Below, one piece after another: positions 47,332 through 59,292 of a stretch of 64,000 nt of DNA. Position 1 is the first letter of the stretch. Every line of letters begins with the position of its first letter. Source of the DNA: Hemileia vastatrix (Eukaryota > Basidiomycota > Pucciniomycetes > Pucciniales > Zaghouaniaceae); assembly GCA_030280995.1 (NCBI GenBank), contig JASXTE010000007.1, forward strand, positions 8,981,501 through 9,045,500. The letters run 5' to 3'. A program made the position numbers and the translations under genes. Under the pieces are notes generated by a model that was given only the letters and a program-made list of their open reading frames with translations, ran no database searches and had not been told where the DNA came from.

Positions 47332-48576
47332 TGAGATATGAAGAATGAGATTTTTTTTAAAAATTTTAATACAGTTCATACCACACTCAAATTAATCTGA
47401 AAAATACATATTTTAAGCTATTTAATCATTTTCTTTGAAATTTAAAAAAAAGAACACCAATTTATATATCTGGCAAGATACCATCTGACATTATTGTATA
47501 AGTTTCTTTGGCCAGAAAACATGGAGAAACTACAATTTGAAATATGTAATTTTTTCATGAAAGGTTATTTTGTGCATTTATATTATTTATTGTATTATTT
47601 TCAAGAATTGAAAAAATCATATACTTATTTTATGACTAGATAATATTGAATATTATAAATCATTAAAATATCTAAAAAAGGTGCAAAAATCTTAAAAATG
47701 ATGATACAAAGACTTTACTTAGACATATAATTTTTAAATTCAATTGAAATATTTTATTTCACTATTAAATATAAAAAAATTTCATACTATTATTTATTAA
47801 AATTAATTTCTTCTCTTCTTCAAAATTTTTAAAATATTAAAATGTAGATTTTTATTTGATTTAAGTAAATGAAGAGAATAACAGTATAGGAGTTGTGGAT
47901 TTTTATGATTCAAGGAATTTCTGTTCCCAATCTTTGTAACATATTTTATATATTTTATATTTTTTTTATATTTATTTTGTCTTACTTTCTTCTTTTATCA
48001 TCTTTTTTACTCCCTCTCAAGAATACCCCACTCTTTTCCCTTTGAAATATTTCTATATCATCACCACATCTTTCTCCCCAAATTTTCATTCCGTTTATCA
48101 TCATTTTAAACCCCTATCCACATTTGTCTCTCCTTCTCCACGCCTCTCTACCCTTCTCCACTCCTCTACTTCCAGTTTTCTTACCTTCTTATTTCTCCCT
48201 AACACTTTATTTTTATATACAGAAATAGGGACTGAGTTTAAAGGGAGTAAATTGGGGTTCAAGGATTTTGGAGGAAAGTTAAAGGAGAAGAATGGGTCTA
48301 CAAGGGCTGGGGAGGCTGGAGATAGGGGTGAGGAGGGGTATATGGGGTAGGGAAAAGGTTGGGAATGAGTTGGAAGGGAAGATTAAGGGTTCTGAGGTGT
48401 TTTGAATGAAGAAAAGGGTCGGGGAGAAGTTGAGAGGGATGAAATGGGGATTAAAAGAGGATGGAATACAATGGGGCTGGGAGGATAGCAAAAGGGGCTG
48501 GTAGGGAAGACAGGAATGTGTTAGAGAATTGAAAGGGATGGGGATTGGTGCAAACAAAGTGTGAAAATAGGCGGAT

Positions 48577-48608
48577 GAACTCTGTTCTTTTGGAGAAGAA
48601 CAGAGTTC
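48577..48608. repeat. Hairpin of element X
   Basis: Thirteen-bp arms GAACTCTGTTCTT with a 6-nt loop TTGGAG; same stem as 13481-13512. Confidence 0.8.
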
Positions 48609-48677
48609 ACTTCCATAAAATATTAGCTGAAAAATATTTTTCAATTCTGTAAAATCAGCTGTAGGTAATAGAAAAAG

Positions 48678-49200
48678 TCATTTATATCCCTTATTACCAT
48701 CCAAACAGCCGATATATATAGTACCATGTAGGGTAGTATGCATAGAGCTAATTCTGGGTAAAGGATAAATATTGTCAACAGTATAAGTTTTTAATGCTCT
48801 ATAATCACCACATAACCTGGATTTATATTTCTCATAAGAAATTAGAACAGGTGATAAAACACAATGTTTAGGTGTTTTAATTACATTTTCAATAATATTC
48901 ATTTTTAAAAGTGTAGAGATATTATCTTCCATATATTTTCTCTTTGTGGGAGAAAATGGATAAGGCTTCTTCTTTAAAATAGGTGGTGTTTCTGTAACTG
49001 GTCAATATTATGAAAGCTTCATTTCTTCATTTACCAATCCTAATTCCTGTGACCCATGAGTAAAGGCCATATGAAAAGATTTTATCAATTTAATGATGGA
49101 ATCTTTATCTTCACCAGAAATTTTTTCTCCAAAAGAATCATTTTCAAATTCAGACACAAGGTCAGGAATTTCTTTTGTAGATAATCCTTTAAATTGAACT
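48678..49200 (-). pseudogene. Element C reverse transcriptase, N-terminal part
   Basis: Minus-strand frame 48932-48678: ...NIISTLLKMNIIENV-like entry, KSRLCGDYRALKTYTVDNIYPLPRI (RT motif 1-2) and LDGNKGY at the start of the active-site region, where it is cut by element X. Sequence upstream to 49200 is the protease-RT linker with no clear motif. Confidence 0.75.
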
Positions 49201-49229
49201 AAAGAATCAAATGTGTTCCATCCTGATGT

Positions 49230-49684
49230 TCATAATTTCTTGGAAGAGGAAATTGTAAATTTTCGCTTCCCATTCATCCCCATCGCGAAGCACTGGCTTG
49301 AAGGATCTACTTGTATGCCATATTTGGTTAAAATGTCATTTCCCAAAATGAACCAACTACTCAAGTTATCATTTTTCATGACAACAAAATCACATATAGC
49401 TCTTAAAAAACAATGGTTATATTTGAAAAATACTGTGGCTTTGTATTTTCCAATGGGGGACAAAACTGAGCCATAACCTCTCCGATTCTCAGAAATGATA
49501 GCCATAATTTTGATTTATAATCTTGGTCCAGTGAAGCAAGTACTTTTTCAGATACTAAACTTCCTCCAGCTCCCAAATCTAAGACAACCTCTTTGTTGTC
49601 TCCATTGATAAAGACTGGTGCCTTGAGAGGGGCAATAATAATTGAGCTATCTTCAAGATTTTTTATGATCTCAGCATCAACCAC
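49230..49684 (-). pseudogene. Element C aspartic protease
   Basis: Two overlapping frames on the minus strand. 49684-49403 has the catalytic region VVLDLGAGGSLVS (usual form D-T/S-G-A; here Asp is kept and the next residue is Leu) and 49505-49230 has the C-terminal half ILGNDILTKYGIQVD. A frameshift near 49480 separates them. Matures retroelement polyproteins in the intact family. Confidence 0.75.
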
Positions 49685-52080
49685 TTTAGATAAATCATTA
49701 TTCCCAGTACTAATATTGTTTAAATAATGAATATCTCCTTCAGCATTAAAATTTCTAGGTGAGATTCATATGATATATTTCTGGAACAATCACTTAAGTA
49801 TCATCTAGTGCTATTTTGTCATCAGCATGTTCCTCTCTCTGTTTAACAAGATTTATCTTCTTGTCACAAACATGGCCTTTCTGCAAAGGCTTGCTGCATT
49901 TGAAGCAAGTGTTTGTTGCATACTTTTGCGTGCAACAGGGGAAGAATGTTTACCAACCTTTTCCAGAGGTTTTTGTTGTTAATTGGGGATTTCTCCAATG
50001 AATTTCTAGAGATGAATCTTATAGAATCATACTTTTTGTTTAAAAGGATCTCATTACAAGTATTAATTATAGAAGAAGGTTCCATTGAGAGCTCAGTCCT
50101 AGAAACTATTAAGTCTCTCAGAGACATAGGTTATTTATAGAAGATCCTGCTCTTCCATAACTCAAACTCCATATCTGGGTCCATTGCCTTCAAGATTTTT
50201 ACAAGTTTCATCAGGAAATCAATAGTTTTTTCAGTAGAAGAGCTTTATCTTGTTTCTTTATATTTCCTTTGTTGAGATAATCTAAATTTGGAACACCAAA
50301 TTGTGCTTTGATTAATTTTTACAACCTTTCCATGAGTAGTCATTTTTATCCAAGAGAACAGATTAATGCCACATTAAGGCTACATTGGTAAATAAAGAAA
50401 TTAATTTTGACACAATTTTCTCATCTGGGAGTTTGTAAGAATTTTTTAGATTATCAATCCTGAAAATGAGCTTCTGCCAATCAGAGGAAGAGTCACCATC
50501 AAATGTTGGATACTGGTCAAGTTTTGGCCATTTCTTTTAATTTGAAGTACTCTTCTAATTAGAAGCTTGTTTCTGGGTGAGAAGGAGATGTAACTTCTCC
50601 AATTGGGAAGTATTCTCATTGTTCAATCCTTCTGTGGATGATCCAGGTACATCATCAAGTTTTGATGGAAACTCAGTGAAATCAACAGGCATTTCTGGCA
50701 CTAATTTCTCTTTGGATGAACTAGGAACAGGTACGATTTGGGTATCCTGAACAACAGGTTCTATCAAAGAAATTTCAGAAAATTATTGATCATTTAACAA
50801 TGAATTTAATTTCTCTTCAATGTTTTTTAACATAGATTCCACTCTTGGAATACTAGATAAACTCTTGTTGATGGTTGCAAAAGATAACTGGTTCTTATTT
50901 TGGAAAGATGAATAATGGTCACTCAATCTTACTAGATTCATCTTTTGTCCCTCTAGATCCTGGAAACAGATGGACACAGTATTTTTTAATTTAGACAAAT
51001 CACTTTTGATATTTTTCCATAAAGAAAATTTCTTTTAATGAGTTACTTTTTAATGAAACAAATCATCAGAAACTCTCTGTAACTCCCTCCTCAATGCTTG
51101 ATAACCATTTTCAGTTAAAAAACTATTATATTTCTGAGTCAATTGTATGTTTTTCACTATATGATTTTGTTTAGCAATAATTTCCCCCAAATATTCATCA
51201 ATTATGCTAGCTACATCTGGACTATTTATTAATAGGGAAACAGAATAACTTTCCAGATTCTCATTATACTCAGGATTAAGTTTCTCATCAATATTAGCCA
51301 TATCAGGATTTATCATTGATGTAGGAATCAAAACCAAAGGATTAGATACATTAGAATATTGAGCGATTTGTCTTATTATCACAGCCTCTACTGGTCTCAC
51401 AGTCTCATCTTCTCTTTCAGAATTACCTGAAGGAACTGAATCAGAAATAAGAAATGTTAATTGAGAATCAATCGAGGGGCTCACCATGGCTTGGGTGAGA
51501 TTTGAATGTGATTTTTTTTCTCTTTCTTCCTCCTTGATAGAATGAGGAGGTGTGGGGTTGAACTGATTGGTTCTTGAAGGACCTGCATGAGGTGATTGTT
51601 GCTGTTGTGGTTGGGACAGATAATCCCACTGGGTGTTCAGCCAATCCCACTTCCACTTTGAGACTTCCACCTTTTATTGTTGCTGGAGGGCCAATTGTGG
51701 AAGTGCTTTTGGAGGAGAAGGTTTTCTCTTCTCTTGAAAGAAGGACTCTATTTTCCTACCTTGTCTTCTAGAGAGTCTGTTTTTGACCTCAGCTTGAGTT
51801 TTTCTGACCTCAACTCCTTAATGTGAGTGTAGAGATTTTTTACTTGTTGATTCAACAGCATCTTTTTTGCTTTAAAGCCTTTTGGAAGCTCTTCTAGGGG
51901 TTTGATAGAAGGCTTTTGATCCTTAGCATTTGTCTTCACTAATATCTCCATCTCCTCTATTTCTACATCCTGATTGGTCCAGTAATTTATTAATTTGAGC
52001 CAGTTTTGTAGTCAAAGGAGAACTTACAGAAGAAGCTCATCATAATCAATTAAATAAAGTTCCTCATCTCGGCCATAATA
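49685..52080 (-). pseudogene. Element C gag region (decayed)
   Basis: Minus-strand fragments: 51951-51748 (coiled-coil-like, AKKMLLNQQVKNLYTHIKEL), 51670-51050 (206 codons; Gln/Ser/Pro-rich, then NIDEKLNPEYNENLES and a helical end), 50998-50783 (MLKNIEEKLNSLLND), 50767-50555, and a zinc-binding segment at about 49850-49925 reading CFKCSKPLQKGHVC in a frame other than the annotated open one. Together these make a gag-like protein of 600-700 residues broken by several shifts. Assignment rests on position before the protease, the coiled-coil character and the Cys/His motif. Confidence 0.65.
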
Positions 52081-52780
52081 AGCACCTTGATTAGTCACAG
52101 TTGTAATTTACCTGAACTGAGAGAAAGAAATATTAAACTGTAATCAGTTATTATTTTTACTTTATTTAAAGAAAAATAAGAAAAAAATTTTTTTTTAGTA
52201 TCCAAGTAATTATCAGGATTTTTCAATCAACTGGAATATTTAAAATATAATTTTTTTCCTGGACAAAAAGTCAACTGAAATAATAATCAAAAAAATTTAT
52301 TAATTAAATCAATTAATATTATAACCAGGATTAAAATAAATCAACTGAAATAATATAAAAATTAAATAATTAGTAATATATATGTTAATAATTATCAGGA
52401 CTAGAAGTAAACTGAAGAATTTAATTATCAGGACTTAATGTCAACTGAAAATAATTTTAATTACCAGAACTTAGTGTCAACTGAAATAATCTAATTACCA
52501 GGACTTAATGTCAACTGAAAATAATTTTAATTACCAGAACTTAATGTCAACTGAAATAATTTAATTAGCAGGATTTATTTTAAATTGAAATAATTTTAGG
52601 ATAATCAATTCAATTAATTTAAAATTTTATTAATTTACTGCCACAACAATTTGTCAACTGAAACAAGAATATAAAATTTTAATTATCAGGGAAGAAGTCA
52701 ACTGAAATAAAAAAAAGAAATTTTATATAATTAATTTAATTTTTTAGATCACTTCTAGGACTCAGAACAATATTTTTCTA
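52081..52780 (-). repeat. Tandem repeats in element C leader
   Basis: About ten degenerate 35-40 bp units of TTA.CAG(G/A)ACTTAATGTCAACTGAAATAAT between about 52250 and 52720. Lies between gag and the 5' LTR, so probably in the leader. Confidence 0.75.
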
Positions 52781-53139
52781 TCTCGGTCAACTAGGAAAAA
52801 AATATATTATTTACCAGGCACCTCCCCCTGTAAAGTGAGAAAGTTAATTCCACCTACAGAGTGATGAGTAAAAAGATATAGGTGGACAATAAAATGTGTA
52901 AAATTACCCACAAATAGTAATAAATATAATTACCACAAGTATATATGACTATTTCCAATATATGTACCTAAATTTTGGGCGCGTTTTGATTCCTGGTTGC
53001 AGAAAAAAAATAAGTCATGTGGTTGATGACATTTTAGTTTTTATCATCTACTCGTTCTACTGGTACCTCGTTGTTGATGGTCACTTGGTTGCTGGCTTCA
53101 AGATATTGATGCACACTTGAAAATTTGGAAAGACCCACA
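52781..53139. other. Element C leader, no gene
   Basis: Between the tandem repeats and the 5' LTR. The LTR-adjacent minus-strand sequence TGTGGGTCTTTCC is where a primer-binding site would be; I cannot assign a tRNA. Confidence 0.4.
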
Positions 53140-53929
53140 TGTTTCAAAGGGTCCTGATGGTCTAGAAGATTTGTAATGGAGGTCCAACGACGGTGATAGG
53201 TGAATTTGAAGATCTCAAGGTTAAGGTATGTATGAATTTATCTTTGAGTTTAATTACTCAAATAAAAGAGGTAAAAGTTTTATAATTATTATTATGATTT
53301 AAAATTTAGAATAAAAATGTTGCAAGTAATAAAAAAATAAATGGTTTTAATAAAATAATAAGTAAGTAAAGGATGAATGTACAAAACAACCAGAAAAGGG
53401 AGGCCTTATATAGGCAAAAGAGAGACAAAGAACAGATGTAAAAAATACTATATACAGGAGTATGAGAGAAAATAAAAAAGAATACTCCAGAAGAATATCT
53501 TCTCAAATAATAAGATTGTTCTAGAAAGAAGGTGTTTAAAATATTTAATTACTTTATATGTCAGAAATAAATTGATTTATTTAAAAATTACTGTAAGTGT
53601 CATTTTTAAATAAGAAATTAGAATTTCTTGTATATATTTATTTTTATGTTTAATATTAAGTTTTTTTTCAATATTGAATTTTTTCTTTAAATTTTTATTT
53701 CTCTTAACATGTCATTGAGCACGGTGTTAAGAAATAAAAATATAGGGGACAATTAAAATTAATTTTAATTATTTATGAATTTACTTTATCTAATTAGCTA
53801 ATTTATTTACAGGTAAATTTAAATTAAATATATTATAATTAATAATAATGATAAAAAACAAAAATGAATGGCTTCATCCTAGTAAATAATTAATTGCTTT
53901 ACTGGGTAAGTCTAGCAGCCTGGCTGACA
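53140..53929 (-). repeat. 5' LTR of element C (790 bp)
   Basis: Minus-strand start TGTCAGCC (53929), end GAAACA (53140). Contains CCTATATAAGG on the minus strand (53404-53414), the likely TATA box, also kept in the 3' LTR remnant. GGTTT target duplication at 53930-53934. Confidence 0.85.
53404..53414 (-). promoter_or_regulatory. Element C LTR TATA box
   Basis: CCTATATAAGG on the minus strand, upstream of a GCCTCCCTTTTC stretch; duplicated at about 44176-44186 in the 3' LTR remnant. Confidence 0.5.
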
Positions 53930-53934
53930 GGTTT

Positions 53935-56835
53935 CATAAGCCTATGAGCTAACCTTTGATCCCAATACCTGACAGATTGATATCTGTTCTTGATCATCAT
54001 AGCATATGCCTTCTCCTGATATTCTTCCTTCTTCTCTAACTGTTGCATTATAGCATAGAGCAAATCTTCAGTAGTTTTGACAACATTCCAATCAACATTA
54101 AGATAAGATTCAGCTTCAAGATGAGCCGGTAGAACAGCTTTCTGACCAAAAACTAATTCATAAAAAGAATATCCAGTTTTCCTCTTGGTGGTAATCTTTC
54201 AGAAAATAAGACAAGGGGTTAATAATGCCTCCATTTTTCAGCACTTTTTCCACACATTTTAACCAAAGCATCCTTAATAACTTGATACCCCCTTTCAACC
54301 ACTCCTTCTACTTCAGGATAATATGGGGTCTCCAGAATAACCTTTGAGCCAATATTTGAAACAACTTCCTTGAAGTCTGCACCAAACTGGGAGCCACCAT
54401 CAACAGTTACAAATTTCATAACACCATAGCTATACACCCATTCCTTCATCAAAAATTCTTCTTCATTTTTAGAAGATAAACTAATAAAAGTGTCAGCCTA
54501 GTTATCTCCAGGACTGAGTTTTTCTTATGTTTAAAATAAGATAAAATTAAATACATCAATCTTATATCTTAAAAATAAGGTTAAAACACTGATATATATG
54601 TTTATAATACATATATATATAATTATTACACTATTTTATAACTTATATTAGTTTAAATAGCTTATCCATAGCCTAATAATACTTTTTAAGGTGTTAATGG
54701 AGTCATAATATATTTATCTTAAGTGATATTAAGTAATTATTGACATACATAAGCTGATATGTATACATAAATCTCATATTCAGTGAAATATGCAGTATAT
54801 TACATATATTTAGGACTTTAAGTGGGTTTTTAGCCTCTTAATAGCCTATAGCCTTTTTTTTTCTGCTTATTTTAGGTCATATGGATGTATTCAGTGGATT
54901 CAAAATGCCTACAGAAGCATATGCAACTATTTCAGGTGCATGTACTCAGTTTGGACAACTTAATCTGTTTCCTTGGATGGATATTCACAGATTGATGGGC
55001 TGGGAGCTCATTTCTGGGTTAGTATAGATGCTTAGGGATGTTATTGGGGGGTTGGAAATTTAATTTTTTTCCTTTATATGCTTTGGGTTTCATTTTATTC
55101 CTTTTAAATTAGTTATTCTACCTGTTTCTTTATGGTATCTGCTTTTATCTGGATTTTCTATTTATGGTATGGGTCTGTGTTATCATTAATTGTGATGTAG
55201 GGTCCTTATTGGAGGTCTGGGTGTTGAATATGCTTTAATTTGAAGCAATGGGGAGGTAATGGGCCCTCCTAGTGCTGTAATTGAGGGGGATAGCAGTGAC
55301 ATCATCTGGATTGAAGGTCTGTGTACTCCAGTAGATTATGGTATAAGTAAGGGAGGATTTTGACAGTTATTAGACATCACTTACTTACTAAAATTCAATT
55401 AAATACTTAAAAACCATTTTAATCATTTAGAAATATATTATAAAGCCTTTATAAATTGATATTATCATTATATAAGCTATAACTATATTCTATTTATCTA
55501 TTTTCCACCACTAGCATGCATTTAAATCCAAGTATTGTGAGTTTTATTTGAGTATAACTATTTTATTAGTCTTCCCATGAGGTTTAATCATTAAATCATT
55601 TATAAATAAGTAGTAGGACCATTAATAAATACTATTAAATCATAATTATATACTAGATACACTGACAAAAAGGTACAGACTCAATCCAACCAGACAAATC
55701 ATCCCTTGCCACAATCAAGTACTTTTATTTACCTTCCTTGATGCAAAAAGCATCCAAACTAACCCTTCCAAAGATATAATTTTCACCAGTAGCATTTCCA
55801 GGCTCTTTTGGCCTTAAATAACTTCTTCTCTGACATTCTTCACATGACTGAACCCAAGATCTAACAGCCATCTTCATTCCAGGCCACCAAAATCTATCAG
55901 AAATCCACTTATAAGTTTCACTAAAGCCCCTTGGCCCCAAATATTCATGAAGAGATTTCATTGCCAATTCTTGAATTTTTCTTTGTGATACAACAGCGTG
56001 AGGATTCAGATATCTTCTTTTCATCAACCTTCTACCAGACAAATAAAAACCAGGTGAATTCCTTTTGATAGCCAACAATTCACATTCATCACATTCTTCT
56101 GGTTTTCCTAGAGACAAAAAATATTTCACCATTAAAAAATAAAACCCAGTCTGGCCCCAAATTTCATCAAAAAAATTCAATAATATAAAATCCAAAGGAA
56201 CCTCTCTATCCCCAATGTCTCCCACTTGTTAGTGAGAGATCCTTTTCTGAGCATTTGGCTGTTCGCTGAATTCCACATAATCTGCTTCATTTGAACAATT
56301 TTTCATGATACCACTATCCTCTTTCATATACCAACCATACAAACCATTGACCAACTTCCAATTATCCCAAAAAACCACACCATCCTCATCTACAAAAACC
56401 TCATGATCATCTAGACCAGCAACATCATCAAATTCAACCAAAATAGAACCAGCCATTCAGCCTCATGGGGAGGTATGGAAAGTCTTCAGAACCCTTTGTA
56501 CTGGCCTTTATTATAGGTATATCTTCATTGAATTCTTCTGAAACAGAATCATCTACTTCTAGTGGTCTTCTTGACAATCCATCTGGCATAGTGAAAGATT
56601 TACCAGGCCTGTGCACTAAATCAAATAAAAAATGTTGAGTAAAAGCTACCACCTAATCATAGGAGCTTTAGGTGAACTGGGTGTATTAATAATCTTAATT
56701 GAAAAATTAGCATTTACTTGAAGCTCAAAATGTTGACCCCATAAAATATTTTGAAGAAACTTTAAAATTTTTGCCACACCACAGAGTTCCAACTTCAGAT
56801 GTAAATATCTTGATTATACCTCAGTAGAAACTACA
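53935..56835 (-). pseudogene. Gypsy copy-B pol: RNase H, H2C2, integrase (decayed)
   Basis: Minus strand. 56835-56640: RNase H end (LELCGVAKIL, WGQHFELQV, DLVHRPGKSF). 56456-56229: acidic linker. 56225-55725: pre-integrase region (LHEYLGPRGFSETY, SCEECQRRS) and first integrase Asp (RVSLDAF). After a solo LTR (54491-55667) the integrase continues at 54452-54219 with TVDGGSQFG and VVERGYQV, then HRLMKP at 53935. The last piece is at 43669-43896. About 70-80% of residues match copy A by eye. RT and everything upstream are missing: pol is joined directly to LTR sequence near 56835. Confidence 0.88.
54491..55667 (+). mobile_element. Solo LTR of element-D family (1177 bp) with AAAAG duplication
   Basis: TGTCAGCCTAG...ACACTGACA, exactly as long as the 3' LTR of element D (60274-61450) and collinear with it in inverted orientation. 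AAAAG flanks both sides (54486-54490 and 55668-55672). It splits copy-B integrase within the codons after ESVP; the reading frame is collinear across the insertion. Confidence 0.92.
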
Positions 56836-58032
56836 GATTAGTACTTAACCAATGTAGAAAATAATATAGTACTAGGTATAGGCCTTGACCAAGGATGTTG
56901 GAGTAAAAACCCAGAGAGAAAAACCCCTGTCACTTTAGAAAAATAAAGTGAGATTTACTTGCTACAGTAAATTGGTTCCTGTTCTAAAGCGTCTTTTCCA
57001 ACACACTTGACTGCCTGATCAGCCAAGAAAGAAGTCTCCAGATAGACTACCAAACCAAAGAGCTGAAATGTAGACCAATGTTCACACCAGAGAAAGCAAA
57101 GATATTTGATGTAAGTTGCAAATCCACCCCAGAGACAGCGATAACACTTGATATAGCTTGCAAGACTATACCAGAGAAACCAGTTGCCAAGTTAAGTTAA
57201 ATGAAGAACTCACCTTGTAACAAACACCGCCAATTGTGGCAAAAAAAAGTGAAAACTGAGTGAGTAACTAGGAAATCACCTCCTGATGGTTTTATGATAG
57301 TTAAAGTTACTACAAACTGTCTTATTCACTATGTAAACACAGACCACTATCTAAAAGCCCATGCAAAACAACAAATTTGGCCTTCTTGAGAGCCAAAATG
57401 CATAAAACCCCTCTAGAAATGCTTCCCAGCCTTCTATCACCAAGGCATGCAGTCCACCCAACGTCAGGAGGACCCCCTGAGGCTGCTGTACCACCCTGAA
57501 GCCAGAGAACCACCAAAAAACCCCCAAAAATACCCAAAATACTTAGAAAAATATACTACAACTACTAAAATGTTTAAAACACATAATTAGGCTATAACAA
57601 CATTGGGAAATATAATGTATAGAAAATTTAGCTCATTCTAATGGTACTAAGCACTTAACTCTAAGACTTAAGGTTAGCCCATAAAACACAAAAAAAAATT
57701 AAACAGCTATCTTTTAAAATGAAAAATGAGAAATAATCCCTCAAATACTTAGAATATAAAAAATTTCAAGAAGACATAAAATATAGAGAATAACCGGGGC
57801 TATCCAATGGTAGTACCCACATCCCTGCATTCTAAATATTTGCCAAATAATTCCAGAAAAACACCCAATTATTAAACATTCCCATTTAAGACATATCAAA
57901 ACAACACCAAATAGACCAACAAAGGGCTACACAAATGTTGTAAGACCACATCCTCCCTCCAATAGAGAATTTCCACATTTTCCTACATCACAACCACCAT
58001 GTTCATCTTTCTTTCCAAAATCTTCTAATGAT

Positions 58033-58701
58033 ATGGGTCCTTTCCAATACTGCATTTTCAACAATCTCATCTGTATCATCACACCCCCAGCTTATCCCTA
58101 CAGAACCTCCTGTGATGCCTGTCACAATAGGAAGGTGACTTGTTTCAGACATGCTCCATTGTCCTCTTCAACATCTTCTCTTCCTCCACAACCTGATCCA
58201 CCTTTTACCAGCACCAAAAGATACAGACCATCTGACCTGATCTCCAGACTGGTCAACAAATTACACCCTTCAAAAAAGGGTTTCAACACTGCTACAAATA
58301 CTAGCTCTACAATTACTGGTCTTCTGATGGTGAGCCCAATACTTATTCATACTGAAATTAAATCGGACAAATTTCCAGTTTATTTCCATCCTGACAGTGA
58401 TTATGACAATGTGGGAACAATTGAAGCACCCCCACCTAATCTATTTCCCACTATCAAAGACAAATTCCAACAGCATTCTTCTCAGCAGAAGAATCTGATT
58501 CTAAATTACTTCCAATCCACTCCTTCCAGGAATCCACATGAACATGAGAAAAGAAAGAATCTCATTCACCAGTTCAAAGCCATTTCTGAATATTTTGTAA
58601 CATCTCTTGATTCTTTCTGTAATTCCTTTTTTCCTGAAAATCTTGATTTAGAAATAAAGAAATTAAAATATTTTCCTCAGTTTAAAGTCTTGGGGGACTA
58701 A
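58033..58701 (+). CDS. Antisense ORF with half zinc-finger motif (copy B)
   Basis: Open from an ATG at 58033 for 222 codons, opposite in sense to copy-B pol. Near residue 26 it has SCDACHNRKVTCF, matching the first half of a Zn(II)2Cys6 finger (C-x2-C-x6-C); no second half is visible. A Ser/Pro-rich stretch with KRYRPSDLI follows, then HPDSDYDNVGTI, KRKNLIHQFKA and a helical end (FFPENLDLEIKKLKYF). The copy-A version (6876-7380) has lost the third Cys and the frame. Could be a nucleic-acid-binding protein of the element or a gag-like protein. A GATGGTGAGC at about 58325 could be a splice donor. Confidence 0.5.
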   Translation: MGPFQYCIFNNLICIITPPAYPYRTSCDACHNRKVTCFRHAPLSSSTSSLPPQPDPPFTSTKRYRPSDLISRLVNKLHPSKKGFNTATNTSSTITGLLMVSPILIHTEIKSDKFPVYFHPDSDYDNVGTIEAPPPNLFPTIKDKFQQHSSQQKNLILNYFQSTPSRNPHEHEKRKNLIHQFKAISEYFVTSLDSFCNSFFPENLDLEIKKLKYFPQFKVLGD

Positions 58702-59150
58702 TACTCAGTTTAAAGTCTTGGGGGACTAACAGCCCTCATTTTACAGTCTTGGGGGACTTAAAAACCCTCAGTTTATAGTCTTGGGGGACTCCAAAACCTG
58801 AATCAAAAATTCAGAACCAGAGATCAAAACATTAATAACCAAAGAAACAAACTAAAATTCTGGGTTAAATGTTCTACAGAGCATCCAGATCATCAGTTAC
58901 CCCCACACTTGCCTTAACAAAATTCAGAGACTTTCCCTTGGATACCCTCTTCCAGAATCACACCAACTCCCATGATCAGTTTATAGTCCTGAAGAACTCA
59001 ACCAGTAAACCATCCTCAGTTTATAGTCTTGGGGACTATACCATTTTTAAGTTTAAAGTCTTGATGGACTGACCACAATGTTCAGTTTAAAGTATTGACA
59101 TACTACCTAAAGTTTTCAGTTTAAAGTCTTGACAGACTAAAAAACACATT
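58676..59150 (+). repeat. Minisatellite, AGTTTAAAGTCTTGGGGGACT units (copy B)
   Basis: About nine units, four in close tandem at 58676-58790 and others spread at 58977-59140. Inverted counterpart of 6355-6800. One unit overlaps the end of the preceding ORF, whose last residues (FKVLGD) are encoded by the repeat. Confidence 0.85.
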
Positions 59151-59292
59151 TTGCATATAAGAGTGGAGCCACCTCCATGCACAATGCTCCACAGCCAGCC
59201 TGCTAAACTTCCACTCTTCTTTCATCATCCACACATCACTGATAAAATTTTTATTCATCTCTTTTCTCTTCATTATTGTTCCTTCAAAGATC

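Larger units (their letters stand above)
45656..48678. mobile_element. Non-autonomous DNA transposon X, split and right-truncated
   Basis: Left end at 45656 (ACCACACAATATGAGGGG, then the GGACTTGCT palindrome and AACCTTGAACCCTAATTCAT); it resumes at 47335 after the nested element Y and runs to 48678. Its 48290-48678 part matches 13189-13575 of the 887-bp element, including the hairpin. No right terminus is present: element-C RT resumes directly at 48678 with about 90 codons of the RT core missing, so a deletion removed both the right end and the RT active site. Confidence 0.75.
43897..53929 (-). mobile_element. Ty3/Gypsy element C, 10 kb, inserted in copy-B pol
   Basis: Minus-strand element with gag, protease, RT, RNase H and H2C2 pieces in normal order. 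Right end begins TGTCAGCCAGGC on the minus strand; GGTTT flanks both ends on the plus strand (43892-43896 and 53930-53934). The 5' LTR is complete (53140-53929); the 3' LTR keeps only its last 490 bp because a deletion removed the integrase and the LTR start. Two nested DNA elements break RT. All reading frames are damaged. Confidence 0.85.

Noticed and set aside
57322..57537. Minus-strand 71-codon ORF
   Set aside because: In LTR sequence; the homologous stretch at 35750-35900 does not keep the frame.
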